NCBI RefSeq assembly: GCF_026239675.1
Contig: NZ_JAPIVQ010000001.1
Span: 806,001-870,000 of the forward strand
From: Pedobacter sp. PLR
GTDB lineage: Bacteria; Bacteroidota; Bacteroidia; Sphingobacteriales; Sphingobacteriaceae
Direction: 5' to 3'
DNA length: 64,000 nucleotides
Part shown: in pieces, positions 1 through 9,853 of the stretch
Position numbering within the stretch: the stretch's first letter is position 1
Layout: each line of letters opens with the position of its first letter
Notes under the pieces: model-generated
The model's database searches: none
What the model was told of the DNA's origin: nothing
What the model saw: the letters and a program-made list of their open reading frames with translations, nothing else
Translations under genes and position numbers: made by a program

Positions 1-1277
1 TTCCCATCTTTAGGCCAATCAAAAACGTGCAGGTACACCTTGTTTCCCTTTTGGGTGGTTACTCCCCATGCCGGAATCGGTAAAGACGAGCGATTCGCGC
101 CAAAAATGGAAGCCTTATTTTTATGCAGCCATGGGCCGATACTATCCAGAATACGCTGATCTTTCTGATCAAAACTACCATCCCCTTTAGGGCCGATATT
201 CATCAAAAGATTGCCACCCCGGGAACTTGCGTTCGCCAGCAGGCGGATAAAAAATCCTGCAGATTTATGACTATCATCATGCTTGGAATAACCATAAGAC
301 TCATTTGTGGTTGGGATGGCTTCCCAATCTCCGCTAACCGTCCGGAATTCTGCCGGACGATCTCCGGTATTTTGGTAATCCCCAAAGTTTCCGGTTGCAG
401 TTCTCGCCAAACGGCCATTTACGACAATATTCGGATCCGTTTCACGAATCGCCTGAAGTATCTTCAGGTTTTCAGAAAAGGGTAATTTATGCGGGGTATC
501 AAACCATAAAATATCAGGATGATACTTATGGATCAATTCTTTGATCTGAGGAATTGCCTTCCCGTCTACATATTTTTGTGCTTTCGGCAACCAGTCCGGA
601 TGGTTATCAAACCAGTTTGCACCGCCGATCAATTGATCGCCTCCGGGGTTTTTATATTCCCAGTCGTTGCCCGGAGCATCCGGATGCTCCCAATCGAAGG
701 CATGAGAATAGTAGAACCCGAACTTCATCCCGTGTTTTTTGGCTGCTGCTGCCAGTTCCGCCATCGGATCACGCTTAAAAGGCGTTTGATCCATCACATC
801 AAAATCAGAGACTTTAGAATCAAACAGCGCAAAACCATCATGATGCTTGGCGGTAATGATGAAGTAATTCATCCCTGCCTTTTTCGCCTTTAAAATCCAT
901 TCTTCTGCATTAAACTTCAAAGGGTTGAATTCATGAGCAAGTTCCAGATAATCAGCCTTGCTGATCTTTTCCTTACGCATCAAATGTTCGGCATAACCGT
1001 TCACAATCTTCCCTTTCCATTCTCCCTCCGGAATAGAATACAATCCCCAGTGGACAAACATGCCAAACTTAGCATCCCTCCACCATTGCATCCTTGCCTC
1101 ATGATTTTTCATCGAAGCCGTCCACCAGCCATTTTTGGCTGCCGCAATTGCACGCTCATCACGCGTTTTTGCCTGGTTAAACATTTCTTTATCTTCATCA
1201 CCTGCCACCTGGCTATAACTATAACCCGCGCTCAACGATAAGGACAACAATAAAATAGCCGATTTACAATTCATCAT
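1..1277 (-). CDS. GH29 alpha-L-fucosidase, C-terminus outside window
   Basis: Exo-acting alpha-L-fucosidase, probably periplasmic, releasing terminal fucose. I read it directly on the minus strand from ATG at 1277 (second ATG at 1274). It opens with a signal peptide ending near YSYSQ. The GH29 hallmarks follow in order: KFGMFVHWGLYSIPEGEW near residues 70-87, the ITAKHHDGFALF block, FGFYYS, and LWFDTP, whose Asp is the family's catalytic nucleophile. The frame stays open to base 1, about 425 codons, so the C-terminal part is missing. It is the last visible gene of the minus-strand glycan operon, 37 bp after the lyase gene. GH29 assignment is firm; linkage specificity cannot be read from sequence. 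Confidence 0.93.
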   Translation of the reverse strand, partial: MMNCKSAILLLSLSLSAGYSYSQVAGDEDKEMFNQAKTRDERAIAAAKNGWWTASMKNHEARMQWWRDAKFGMFVHWGLYSIPEGEWKGKIVNGYAEHLMRKEKISKADYLELAHEFNPLKFNAEEWILKAKKAGMNYFIITAKHHDGFALFDSKVSDFDVMDQTPFKRDPMAELAAAAKKHGMKFGFYYSHAFDWEHPDAPGNDWEYKNPGGDQLIGGANWFDNHPDWLPKAQKYVDGKAIPQIKELIHKYHPDILWFDTPHKLPFSENLKILQAIRETDPNIVVNGRLARTATGNFGDYQNTGDRPAEFRTVSGDWEAIPTTNESYGYSKHDDSHKSAGFFIRLLANASSRGGNLLMNIGPKGDGSFDQKDQRILDSIGPWLHKNKASIFGANRSSLPIPAWGVTTQKGNKVYLHVFDWPKDG

Positions 1278-1313
1278 TTATCATCTAAAAACAAATCCAA
1301 CACTGATCTTTCC

Positions 1314-2552
1314 TCAATTTAACCAAATCAATGGATTCCTAACCGGTAAATTGCGGATCACTTCTTCCACTTTCGGATGATGATCCAGTTTCTGCCAGGT
1401 TTTGAGCCAGTCCTGCTCCTGAAAAGCATCTGCTGCAAATATTAAGAAAGGCTGTGCTACCGGCCAGTTGTCCCAATGCATCACATCCGGTTTTAAAGGC
1501 CATTTACTTTTATCTTTTACAAAAGGATAGAAATATTCCACGCCCTTTCTGATGGACTTCCCATCCGCCGTTTCAAAAGTCCAGAGGTTATCCTGTGGCG
1601 TAGAAAGAATCTGGCAAATCGTGGTCATGGCATCCAGGTTAAAAACCGAATACCCATAAGGTTTAGTACGTGACATCTCTCTGGGGAAACTACCATCAGC
1701 AGCCATTTGATTGGGTAACAAAACTGTTTTATAACGATCGCTGCAAAAACGCAACAACTCCTGATTTCCGGTAAGTTTAGCGAAAGAAGCTACCTGCATG
1801 ACAAAACAGGTCCCATGGTTATTCTCTGCATTCATCTCTTTTTTACCATAAGGATGAGTCATCAGCCAGTTCAGGTATTCCGAAAACCAGTTTTTCACTC
1901 CTTTCAATACTTCTTTATCCAAAACATCCGACATCACAAAGACCCCTTGCGCCACTTCCATCAACTGAATGGTATCAATGATCCCGATCCCACGTCCCGT
2001 AAATCTGCCCTTAATAGCCTGTGCAAATTTCAGGTCCGGATTCATCATCGTCCCCTCAGTGATAAACCAGGCTTTCAAATGCACCATTGCCTGTTTCGCA
2101 TATTTTTCCTCTCCGGTTAAACGATAAGCAGAGGCCAGGGCCCCAATAATTTCGCTAAAGCGGATCATTGCTAAACGATGCGCCACAAAGTTTTCCGGAT
2201 TGGTCATCCCATCCTTTTGTACATAAGGACTATCAATGTGTTTAGGATCCGGCCACCAGTAATCACCTTCTGAAAAGAAATCATGTAAACCACCGGCACT
2301 TCTTGAGGAGCGATCTGCGGTTACGGTGATCGTTTTTTGCTGCATCGCCCATTTCGCCTGAGCCAAAACCTGCTTTTTCAAAGTCAGTTCCGCCTGTTTT
2401 CTGATTTCATCAGCAACCTGCTTCAGATCAACCGCTTTACTCAGCTCATCAAATTGACTCACTGTATCCTTCAGCGGATTCCCACTGGCAAACCGGGGAA
2501 AGCCTGCCAATAGAAAACCAGCTGTACAAACCATCAGGATTAATCTTTTCAT
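1314..2552 (-). CDS. Alginate lyase-fold polysaccharide lyase (PF05426-like)
   Basis: Likely secreted polysaccharide lyase that cleaves next to uronic acids by beta-elimination. It has an N-terminal signal peptide (residues 1-24), a GDYWWPDP motif near 96-103, and an alpha-toroid-like body. Asn-Asn-His at 244-246, Arg at 291/295 and Tyr at 299/301 match the Asn/His/Arg/Tyr catalytic set known from PL5-type alginate lyases. At 412 residues it is a normal length. It starts 2 bp after the GH31 stop, so co-translation is likely. Family members include enzymes on alginate and on glucuronan (PL38-like), and fucosidases and galactosidase beside it argue against alginate as substrate. The fold call is good; the substrate is inferred. 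Confidence 0.8.
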   Translation of the reverse strand: MKRLILMVCTAGFLLAGFPRFASGNPLKDTVSQFDELSKAVDLKQVADEIRKQAELTLKKQVLAQAKWAMQQKTITVTADRSSRSAGGLHDFFSEGDYWWPDPKHIDSPYVQKDGMTNPENFVAHRLAMIRFSEIIGALASAYRLTGEEKYAKQAMVHLKAWFITEGTMMNPDLKFAQAIKGRFTGRGIGIIDTIQLMEVAQGVFVMSDVLDKEVLKGVKNWFSEYLNWLMTHPYGKKEMNAENNHGTCFVMQVASFAKLTGNQELLRFCSDRYKTVLLPNQMAADGSFPREMSRTKPYGYSVFNLDAMTTICQILSTPQDNLWTFETADGKSIRKGVEYFYPFVKDKSKWPLKPDVMHWDNWPVAQPFLIFAADAFQEQDWLKTWQKLDHHPKVEEVIRNLPVRNPLIWLN

Positions 2553-2554
2553 AA

Positions 2555-4702
2555 TTAAAATTTAGTAGTCATTGCTTTGAAACTGATTTTGTTCAGTGTA
2601 TTCGGTTTTCCTTTAACAGCATTGCTGATTGAGGCTTTCAATTTCCCATCTTTCCCGCGTTCCATTTTAATCTCCCTAAAGCTGAAATCTCCTTTTTCAT
2701 AGTTAAAAGTCTCCCCGTCATCATCATAAAGCTGATAAGTTGCCGGCTTATTGCCATAATACCTGATCTCCAGGTCGATCTTATCTGTAGGTTTCGGTGC
2801 GTGCATTAAAGCAGGGCCCATCGGAATGATTCCACCATCTTTTACATATACCGGAATCCGGTCTAAACCTGGCGTTACGGTAATCACTGTTCCATCCCCT
2901 ACAAAATCTCCTGTATAAAAATCAAACCACTTCCCACGGGGAAGGATCACCGTACGTGTCGTTTTACCGGCAAACATTGGGGCAACCAATAAATACTCGC
3001 CTGCCATATACTGATCTTTTACTTCTTTAGTTACCGCCTCTACGTAAGGATTATCTTCCAGATTAGTACTTTTCAGTTCTTTCTCCGGACCATAAGCAAA
3101 GCCGGATTCCAGGTTCATCGCACGGAAAGGAGGAATCCCCTGAAAATGATATTTCGCAAACTCACTGTACCAGTAAGGCATCATTTGCATCCGCAGCAAA
3201 GCCATATCTTTCACCTGCTGTTCAACTTCCGGATAAGACCATGGCTTTGTCCCGCTAGACCAGGCATTGATCATCGCCATTGGCGAGAAGACCACCGACT
3301 GCATCCTGCGCAACCATTCCTCTCCCGTTTTGGAAGCCCTGACTTCCGGCGTCCATAATACCCCGGCAAAACTGCTGTTGATTAAAGCTGTAATAAAATC
3401 TTCATGGTTATAATAATCGTTGTAAATCACGTAAGGGAAAGACGTACCTCCCCCATTAGAGCCGCGAACCAGGCCATAAGTCCGCTGATTGCGCTCATGA
3501 AAAATGGCGGCACTGTAACGTTGCATCAGCAAACCGTAAGTCTGCCTCATTTGCTCCGCACTTTTTCCGGAAGGGAAAGTCGTCACATCCGGCCATAAAT
3601 AATGGTCATAACCATCCACCTCATCAAATTTATAGCCGCTGACGCCGATATCTACCTGACTCTTCTTCAACTGACCAAACAATAACTGCTGTGCCTCAGG
3701 CATGGTCAGATCAGGAATTGCGCCTAACCAAACCGTATGATCTGCGGTAAAAGGCTTGATCTCCTTATAAACCGGAGATTCAGGAGAAACATAAGGATTG
3801 GTCCATAAGTTCAACCTGATTCCTTTTTTAAGCATATCGCTCACAAATTCCGAAGGGTTAGGAAATCTTCCCTTATCCCATTCAAAAGAACAAGGATAAG
3901 CCTTACTTTGCCAGCCTGGTTCCAGACCGATAAAGTCTAAAGGAAAACCTTTATCGGCAAATGTGGCCGCTTCTTTCTCTACATCTTCAGCGGTAAACAA
4001 AGTTTTCACACGTTGCGTGAAACCCAGGCCCCAACGCGGAGGCAAAGGACCACCGCCATTAAATAAATTGTAACGACTCACTGCATTTAATGGCGTCGGA
4101 CCGGCGAACACATAAAACTCTACCCCTTCTGCCGGAACAAGAATCTCCACAGCATCAGAATAAGGGCGTGAAGCCCAGCTTTTATCTGTATTCCGATCTT
4201 TAGCAGGAGGCGCATTTTCGCTGTCTCTACGAACCGCAGAACCCGCATAAACTTTCAGGTAACGGGCAGAATTGATGAAAACCCCATAACCATCGGAAGA
4301 CACATAAAAAGGTGTTGGCGCATGTGTGCGGCCATTATCTTTACCTCCAAAATGATCTACATGCAATTCCAGAATTTTTCCACGCTGATGGATCGTCTGG
4401 AAATTTAAACCAAAACCAAACAACTGCTCTGCCTTTTTCAATGGGAAACGCAAATATGTTTTCCCATCTTTTAACTGCGCAACCACTTCCTGCTGTACCA
4501 TAGGAAAAGTTGCTGAACCTAATTTGTTCAGCCCCTCTAAATAAGGTTTCGCGCCCGAGGCCGTTAATAGATTATAACTTTCAGGACGACCTACCGTCCC
4601 TTTCCAAACACCCGGAGCCACCAGCTCCCAGGCAATATTTTGTGCATTTACGCAAAGACAACTCAGTAAAAATGCAGTACAAACAACAATGCTTTTAAAC
4701 AT
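2555..4702 (-). CDS. GH31 family glycoside hydrolase
   Basis: Retaining alpha-glycosidase of family GH31, which includes alpha-xylosidases, alpha-glucosidases and alpha-galactosidases. A signal peptide (CLCVNAQ near residue 21) is followed by an N-terminal beta-sandwich, then a TIM barrel and C-terminal beta domains. The nucleophile region reads GYKFDEVDG, with the Asp near residue 359. The acid/base region reads LWTPEV, with Glu near residue 452 where most GH31 enzymes have Asp. The following NAWSSGTKPW stretch is also typical of the family. It lies between GH95 (13 bp upstream) and the lyase (2 bp downstream). GH31 alpha-galactosidases are known from Pseudopedobacter, so alpha-galactosidase and alpha-xylosidase are both plausible. 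Confidence 0.9.
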   Translation of the reverse strand: MFKSIVVCTAFLLSCLCVNAQNIAWELVAPGVWKGTVGRPESYNLLTASGAKPYLEGLNKLGSATFPMVQQEVVAQLKDGKTYLRFPLKKAEQLFGFGLNFQTIHQRGKILELHVDHFGGKDNGRTHAPTPFYVSSDGYGVFINSARYLKVYAGSAVRRDSENAPPAKDRNTDKSWASRPYSDAVEILVPAEGVEFYVFAGPTPLNAVSRYNLFNGGGPLPPRWGLGFTQRVKTLFTAEDVEKEAATFADKGFPLDFIGLEPGWQSKAYPCSFEWDKGRFPNPSEFVSDMLKKGIRLNLWTNPYVSPESPVYKEIKPFTADHTVWLGAIPDLTMPEAQQLLFGQLKKSQVDIGVSGYKFDEVDGYDHYLWPDVTTFPSGKSAEQMRQTYGLLMQRYSAAIFHERNQRTYGLVRGSNGGGTSFPYVIYNDYYNHEDFITALINSSFAGVLWTPEVRASKTGEEWLRRMQSVVFSPMAMINAWSSGTKPWSYPEVEQQVKDMALLRMQMMPYWYSEFAKYHFQGIPPFRAMNLESGFAYGPEKELKSTNLEDNPYVEAVTKEVKDQYMAGEYLLVAPMFAGKTTRTVILPRGKWFDFYTGDFVGDGTVITVTPGLDRIPVYVKDGGIIPMGPALMHAPKPTDKIDLEIRYYGNKPATYQLYDDDGETFNYEKGDFSFREIKMERGKDGKLKASISNAVKGKPNTLNKISFKAMTTKF

Positions 4703-4715
4703 AAATCAAACTTTT

Positions 4716-7262
4716 TTATAGGGTGACCACTTTGTAAATCTTACCTTTTTCCGTCTTAAAATCTACCACATAACCATTTCCAACCGGCAGTTTTTCCAGG
4801 ACAGCTTTTGAAGCATTTTTATAGGTTGGTACATATGGTGTTTGAGTTAATAAATTCTGGTTCTCTCCTTTAGCCGCTTTTGTAGCTACCGCTACAATTT
4901 TCACCGGTTGCAACGTCCGTAACCTGCAATTCCCGCCAATCTCAGATTTGATCGTAGCGCCGGTCAGCTTTCCGTCTTTCCAGTCCATTCCTACTACAAA
5001 ATTCCCTCTCGCCTTAATTCCCTGAATGCTACCTGAAGACCAGGCATCCGGCAAGGCCGGCAATAAGCTGATCATCCCATCCTGACTTTGCAACAACATC
5101 TCCGTAATACCGGCTGTTGCTCCAAAATTCCCGTCAATCTGAAAAGGAGGATGGGCATCAAAAAGGTTCGGATAAGTCCCGCCCCCACTCATCTGCGCTT
5201 TGGTTAGCGTTGGATCGATATAAGTAAAAGCATCTTCCAGAATCTTATACGCATGATTACCATCCTGTAACCTTGCCCACCAATTGATCTTCCAGGCCAT
5301 AGACCATCCTGTACTTACATCCCCTCTAAAAATCAGGGTTTGTTTTGCGGCACTCGCCAGCTCCGGCGTTTCAAAAACAGAAATCTGGTTACCGGGAAAT
5401 AAGCTGAATAAATGAGAAATGTGACGGTGTTTATCCTGAGGATCGTCCCAATCCTGAAACCATTCCTGCACCTGACCATATTGGCCGATGTGGAAAGGAT
5501 ATAACTTTTCGCGCGCATTGATCAATTCGGTTCTGAAAGCCGCATCTATATTTAAAGCCTCAGTAGTACGGATGATATCCGTAAACAACTGTCTGAGGAT
5601 CGACATATCCATCGTAGAAGCTTTAGAAAGCTGGTATTCCTTCCCTTTAATTTTAACCGTATTTTCCGGAGAAGTAGAGGGACTGGTCACCAGGTAACCG
5701 GTTTTATCATCCTTGATCAACCATTGCAGCATAAACTCTGCGGCACCTTTCATTAGGGGATAAGCCGTTTTACTTAAAAACACCTTGTCTCCGGTAAACT
5801 GATAATGCTCAAACAAATGTGTACTGAACCAGGCGCCACTCATCGGCCATGCGGTCCATCGTGGAGCCCCTTTAGGATCCCAGTCATACCCTCCCGGAGG
5901 AGAAGTTTTTGCCCAGAGGTCTGAATTATGGTGGGCTACCCAGCCCTTGTCTATATTGTAATTTACTTTAGCGGTCTTTGCCCCGTTTACAGCCAGCTCC
6001 TTCATAAAATCAAAAAGTGGCTGATGACATTCCGAAAGGTTGGCATTTTCTGCCAGCCAGTAATTCATTTCCGTATTGATATTGGTGGTATAATTGCTAC
6101 CCCATGGTGGTTGTACCTGGTCGTTCCAAATCCCCTGAAGGTTAGATGGACGAGAGCCCGGACGGGAGCAGGCAATCATCAGGTAGCGGCCAAACTGATA
6201 ATATAAAGCCTGTAAACCCTGGTCATTTTTAGTACCCGCATACTGCTTCAAACGTTCATCCGTAGTTTTCTTTTCAGCAATTGCATTGCCTTTCAGCTCA
6301 AACTTCACACGGTTAAAAAGCTGCTGATAATCCTGCACATGCTGCGCTTTCAACACCGCATAACTTTTCCCGAATACCGCATTCATATCCGCTAAACTGG
6401 CTATAGCAGGATCTTTTCCGGCAAGGCCAGGCGATTTATCAAAACCATTAAAACTGGTTGCTTCCGTTAAATAGATCGTTACCGCATCGGCATTCTGAAC
6501 GGCTAACTGATCACCGGCAGCTTTCAAAGTTCCCCCTTCATTTTTAACCCGTAAACGGATCTCAAAAGTCATCCCTTCTTTTTCATCATACTCCACCTGT
6601 TTCGGCTCATAATCCCGGTTGGCGACAAACTTCGGCGCCTTACCTTTTAAAATCAGCTCTTTATCTCCCGAAGCAGCAGTCTTAAAACGCAGCTTACTGA
6701 TTAATCCGGTGTTGAAACTAATCGAGCCCGGCTTACTTGCCGTAATGCGCATCATCAATACCTTTCCAGGAAAACTGGTAAAAACTTCTCTTTTATAATC
6801 TACCCCATTCAAGGAATAATTCACGGTAGTAACTGCATTTTCCAGGTCAAGCGACCTGCTGTAAGTCGCAGGGATACTATCCTGCTGTTGAAACTGTAAA
6901 TACAAATCCCCTAAAGGAAGGTATCTGGCCGAATAAGGGCCCTGCATCTTGCGCCAAAGCTGTGTTGCTTCCTCATATTTGCCCTCATCTATTGCCTTCC
7001 GTACTTCCGGCAATACTTTTGGACCTGCCGGATTGTTCCCCGGATCCGGATAGCCAGACCACAGTGTATTGTCGTTCAAAGGGATTCTCTCCCGGTTCAC
7101 ACGACCATAAACCATGGCACCTGTTTTACCGTTTCCTAATGGCAAGGCCTCCTCCCATACTTTCGCTGGCCGGTCGTACCATAATTTTAAAGGCTGTTGT
7201 GCAGCGGCATTCATACTAATGGACACGGCTCCTAACCATACATACAGTTTCTTCATTTTCAA
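4716..7262 (-). CDS. GH95 alpha-L-fucosidase (first copy)
   Basis: Inverting alpha-1,2-L-fucosidase or related alpha-L-galactosidase of family GH95. After a signal peptide (MNAAAQQ) the N-terminal beta domain begins with EALPLGNGKTGAMVYG and NDNTLWSGYPDP. The (alpha/alpha)6 domain carries NINTEMNYWL (Asn pair near residues 393-395), which activates the catalytic water, and IDGNFG (Asp near 708), the matching carboxylate. All key residues known for GH95 are present, and 848 residues is a normal length. Its ATG directly abuts the stop of the upstream GH2 gene, so it is co-transcribed. Together with the GH29 gene it gives this locus two distinct fucosidase folds. Confidence 0.93.
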   Translation of the reverse strand: MKMKKLYVWLGAVSISMNAAAQQPLKLWYDRPAKVWEEALPLGNGKTGAMVYGRVNRERIPLNDNTLWSGYPDPGNNPAGPKVLPEVRKAIDEGKYEEATQLWRKMQGPYSARYLPLGDLYLQFQQQDSIPATYSRSLDLENAVTTVNYSLNGVDYKREVFTSFPGKVLMMRITASKPGSISFNTGLISKLRFKTAASGDKELILKGKAPKFVANRDYEPKQVEYDEKEGMTFEIRLRVKNEGGTLKAAGDQLAVQNADAVTIYLTEATSFNGFDKSPGLAGKDPAIASLADMNAVFGKSYAVLKAQHVQDYQQLFNRVKFELKGNAIAEKKTTDERLKQYAGTKNDQGLQALYYQFGRYLMIACSRPGSRPSNLQGIWNDQVQPPWGSNYTTNINTEMNYWLAENANLSECHQPLFDFMKELAVNGAKTAKVNYNIDKGWVAHHNSDLWAKTSPPGGYDWDPKGAPRWTAWPMSGAWFSTHLFEHYQFTGDKVFLSKTAYPLMKGAAEFMLQWLIKDDKTGYLVTSPSTSPENTVKIKGKEYQLSKASTMDMSILRQLFTDIIRTTEALNIDAAFRTELINAREKLYPFHIGQYGQVQEWFQDWDDPQDKHRHISHLFSLFPGNQISVFETPELASAAKQTLIFRGDVSTGWSMAWKINWWARLQDGNHAYKILEDAFTYIDPTLTKAQMSGGGTYPNLFDAHPPFQIDGNFGATAGITEMLLQSQDGMISLLPALPDAWSSGSIQGIKARGNFVVGMDWKDGKLTGATIKSEIGGNCRLRTLQPVKIVAVATKAAKGENQNLLTQTPYVPTYKNASKAVLEKLPVGNGYVVDFKTEKGKIYKVVTL

Positions 7263-9737
7263 TTAGTTTATTTCGACAAATGCGGAAGCCAAACCATCAG
7301 CTTTTACGCTCGCTACACTCTTTCCTTTATTCGTTTTTATGCTGATCTCTGCGCGGCCATTTCCAAGTTGTACTTTTCTGGAACCGCGGGCAGTTCCCAT
7401 ATCATCGATTAAAGTACCATCACCGGTTATGCCAAAGCTGATATAGTTTTGCGCATCCAGACACAAGATATTGTTCTTGTCCAACACTTTAACACGAATC
7501 GTAGCAATACCATCCTTTTCAGACACCTTTTCAAGTAACATTTTCGCGGGTTTATCCCATTTCGCAGTTTGATATTCTTGTGTGATCTCGTCCGTAAATA
7601 CCTTCCCATCTTTCTTCCCTACCGCTTTAATCGTATTCTGACCTTCCTTAAAAGTGACCATCCACCTCAAACCAGCTGCAGGAAAATCCTGACTATCTCT
7701 TTTTCTTTTGCCCAGGCTCTTACCATTCAGGAAGAGTTCTACCTCATCCAGATTGGCATATACCTTGATCATTTTCTCTTCATTGGCTGAACCCCACCTT
7801 ACCGGCCAGGAATGCCCGTAAATGTGGATCATCGGATCGGTTGTCCAGTACGACTGGAACACATAGAAAGACTCTTTCTTAGTCAGATCGCGCTCTACCA
7901 CCCCTTTTTGATTCATATAAGGAATCGGATTATCCGGACGTACCGGCGTAGAAAAATCTTTAAAAGGCCAGTAAGCAGCACCGGTTAACCAGGGCATGGT
8001 TTCCTGTTCTTTCAAATGCCAGTCGATCAGGTTTACGATGTAACTCTCACTCCAATCGCCATCTTTAGAAACCCGGGCACTACCTCCAAATAAGGAAGCA
8101 TCACCTGCACGCTCATCGGCACCTTTACCTTTAGACACCAAACTCAAAGCATTATCCGGACTTTCCGAATGACGACCTGCATGGCTATCTCCCCCCCATT
8201 CTACATGGAGGAAGTTGTCTACTTTATCAAATTCCTGCTTAGATACTTCTTTATATTCCGTGTAAATCCCACGGTACCAACCTGCCCAGATAGATGGAGA
8301 ATACACATCTACGATATCCCTGCAGAAATCACACCTTCTGATGGCTGTCTTTCTGGAAGGATCCAGCAGGTGAGAAAGGTCATTCAATTCTTTCATGAAC
8401 TCCCTGATTTTATGCTGATCAAATTCGGAGAAATCTCCCGGCCAGTCATTTTCATTCCCCATTCCCCAAATGATGATAGAAGGATGGTTATAATGTTGCT
8501 CCACCATATTGCGAAGCATTGTACGCGCCTGATTCTTATAGCTTTCGCCACCTAAACCACCGCGACACCATGGAATTTCCTCCCAGACTAAAATCCCTAA
8601 ACTATCACACAAATCCAGTACAATTCTGGATTGCTGATAATGACCGAGGCGGATAAAATTAACGCCCATGCTTTTCATCAGCACCATTTCCTCGCGGATC
8701 TGATCTTCTGTCATTGCCGCAGCTACCCCTGCATGATCCTCATGACGGTGGGTGCCTCTCAACAACAACCTTTTGCCATTCAGCATAAAGGGCCCTTTTT
8801 TAACGAACTCAAAATTTCTGAATCCTATTTTCTCCGAATGAACGGAAGTCTGCCCTTTTGCAGTAATACTCATTTCTACGGTATACAGGTTTGGATTTTC
8901 TGTAGACCATAGCTTAGGATGCTTCAATGAAGTTTCCCAAAGGTCTTTTTTTCCATAAAAGGCTTTCCAGGCTTTATTAAAACTGGCGACCAATTTCCCC
9001 TGCGGGTCTTTTACCCGGATATTGACCGCTACCGTATCCAGCCCATCAGGGTTTAATAATTTTGAACTGATTTTAAGCTGTCCGACAGCACCTTTGGCAT
9101 CCACACTTGCTGTTGCAAAAATCTTTTCTGCGGACACCTGTGGCACATAACGAAGATTCAGGTAACGGTATAAACCGCCGTATACATTAAAATCTGAAAG
9201 ATCCGAAGGGATCATTTCCAGATCACGGGAGTTATCTGAACGGATTGCTACCGGGATCTTTCCTTTAAACTGTTTTTCGAATAATGGGTTTTTACGGAAA
9301 GCTGCTACCGCATCGGTAATGTCAGCCGTCCATTCATCGTAACCACCAATATGCTCAGCTACTAAAACATCATAGATATAAACTTTAGTTTTCTGTCCTG
9401 CTCCTTCAAAATGAAGGAGTGTACGTCCATTTGTATAAGGATTATTAATCGTCAGCTGCGTCCGGTACCAACCTGGTCCCTGATAGTAATTGACATCGGG
9501 AGTTACGGCATCCTTCGCATTGAAACAATGCGGAAGCACCACCTGTTCCCATACCGGAACACTCTCGGGATTTCCGGCTTTCACCGGTCTGATGGCTTCA
9601 TAAATACCACCAAGATCACCTTTTAAAAATTCCCAGTTTTGGGTTAAACGCTGACTTTTTTGTGCAAACAGCGGACTGCAAAACAACACAGCAACGATTA
9701 GTATCAGCTTTCCTATCCAGTTTCTATAATTTCTCAA
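7263..9737 (-). CDS. GH2 beta-galactosidase-type glycoside hydrolase
   Basis: Retaining beta-glycosidase of family GH2, most like beta-galactosidases. It has a signal peptide (CSPLFAQ), a sugar-binding jelly roll starting RLTQNWEFLKGD, an immunoglobulin-like domain, and a TIM barrel with RGTHRHEDH and IRLGHYQQS. The acid/base Glu sits in GMGNENDW near residue 428 and the nucleophile is probably the Glu of HVEWGGD near 513. A C-terminal domain with LFLNGKSLGKR follows. It is the first glycosidase gene after a strong hairpin that separates it from the SusC/SusD part. GH2 also contains beta-glucuronidases and beta-mannosidases, so the sugar is inferred. Confidence 0.9.
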   Translation of the reverse strand: MRNYRNWIGKLILIVAVLFCSPLFAQKSQRLTQNWEFLKGDLGGIYEAIRPVKAGNPESVPVWEQVVLPHCFNAKDAVTPDVNYYQGPGWYRTQLTINNPYTNGRTLLHFEGAGQKTKVYIYDVLVAEHIGGYDEWTADITDAVAAFRKNPLFEKQFKGKIPVAIRSDNSRDLEMIPSDLSDFNVYGGLYRYLNLRYVPQVSAEKIFATASVDAKGAVGQLKISSKLLNPDGLDTVAVNIRVKDPQGKLVASFNKAWKAFYGKKDLWETSLKHPKLWSTENPNLYTVEMSITAKGQTSVHSEKIGFRNFEFVKKGPFMLNGKRLLLRGTHRHEDHAGVAAAMTEDQIREEMVLMKSMGVNFIRLGHYQQSRIVLDLCDSLGILVWEEIPWCRGGLGGESYKNQARTMLRNMVEQHYNHPSIIIWGMGNENDWPGDFSEFDQHKIREFMKELNDLSHLLDPSRKTAIRRCDFCRDIVDVYSPSIWAGWYRGIYTEYKEVSKQEFDKVDNFLHVEWGGDSHAGRHSESPDNALSLVSKGKGADERAGDASLFGGSARVSKDGDWSESYIVNLIDWHLKEQETMPWLTGAAYWPFKDFSTPVRPDNPIPYMNQKGVVERDLTKKESFYVFQSYWTTDPMIHIYGHSWPVRWGSANEEKMIKVYANLDEVELFLNGKSLGKRKRDSQDFPAAGLRWMVTFKEGQNTIKAVGKKDGKVFTDEITQEYQTAKWDKPAKMLLEKVSEKDGIATIRVKVLDKNNILCLDAQNYISFGITGDGTLIDDMGTARGSRKVQLGNGRAEISIKTNKGKSVASVKADGLASAFVEIN

Positions 9738-9796
9738 TTCCTATATTTTAATATGTTCAGCCAAATCTAAATGGCAAATTAAATCCGATGCATTAA

Positions 9797-9841
9797 CCTG
9801 TAAATCAGGAGAAAAAGCGCAGTTTTCTCCTGATTTACAGG
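9797..9841. terminator. 19-bp perfect hairpin between lipoprotein and GH2 genes
   Basis: A perfect 19-bp inverted repeat (arms 9797-9815 and 9823-9841) with a 7-base loop follows the lipoprotein stop at 9854. There is no clean U-tract after it on the minus strand, so it may act as a partial terminator or an RNA-processing barrier that keeps susCD transcripts more abundant than the enzyme genes. Confidence 0.65.
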
Positions 9842-9853
9842 GGTAATTCTAAG

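Noticed and set aside
1314..2552. An alginate utilization locus
   Set aside because: The alginate-lyase fold alone is not enough: there is no PL6, PL7 or PL17 gene and no alginate dehydrogenase or KDG pathway gene, while fucosidases dominate.
8169..8555. 128-codon plus-strand frame antisense to the GH2 gene
   Set aside because: It lies wholly opposite the conserved GH2 catalytic domain, which explains its open frame.
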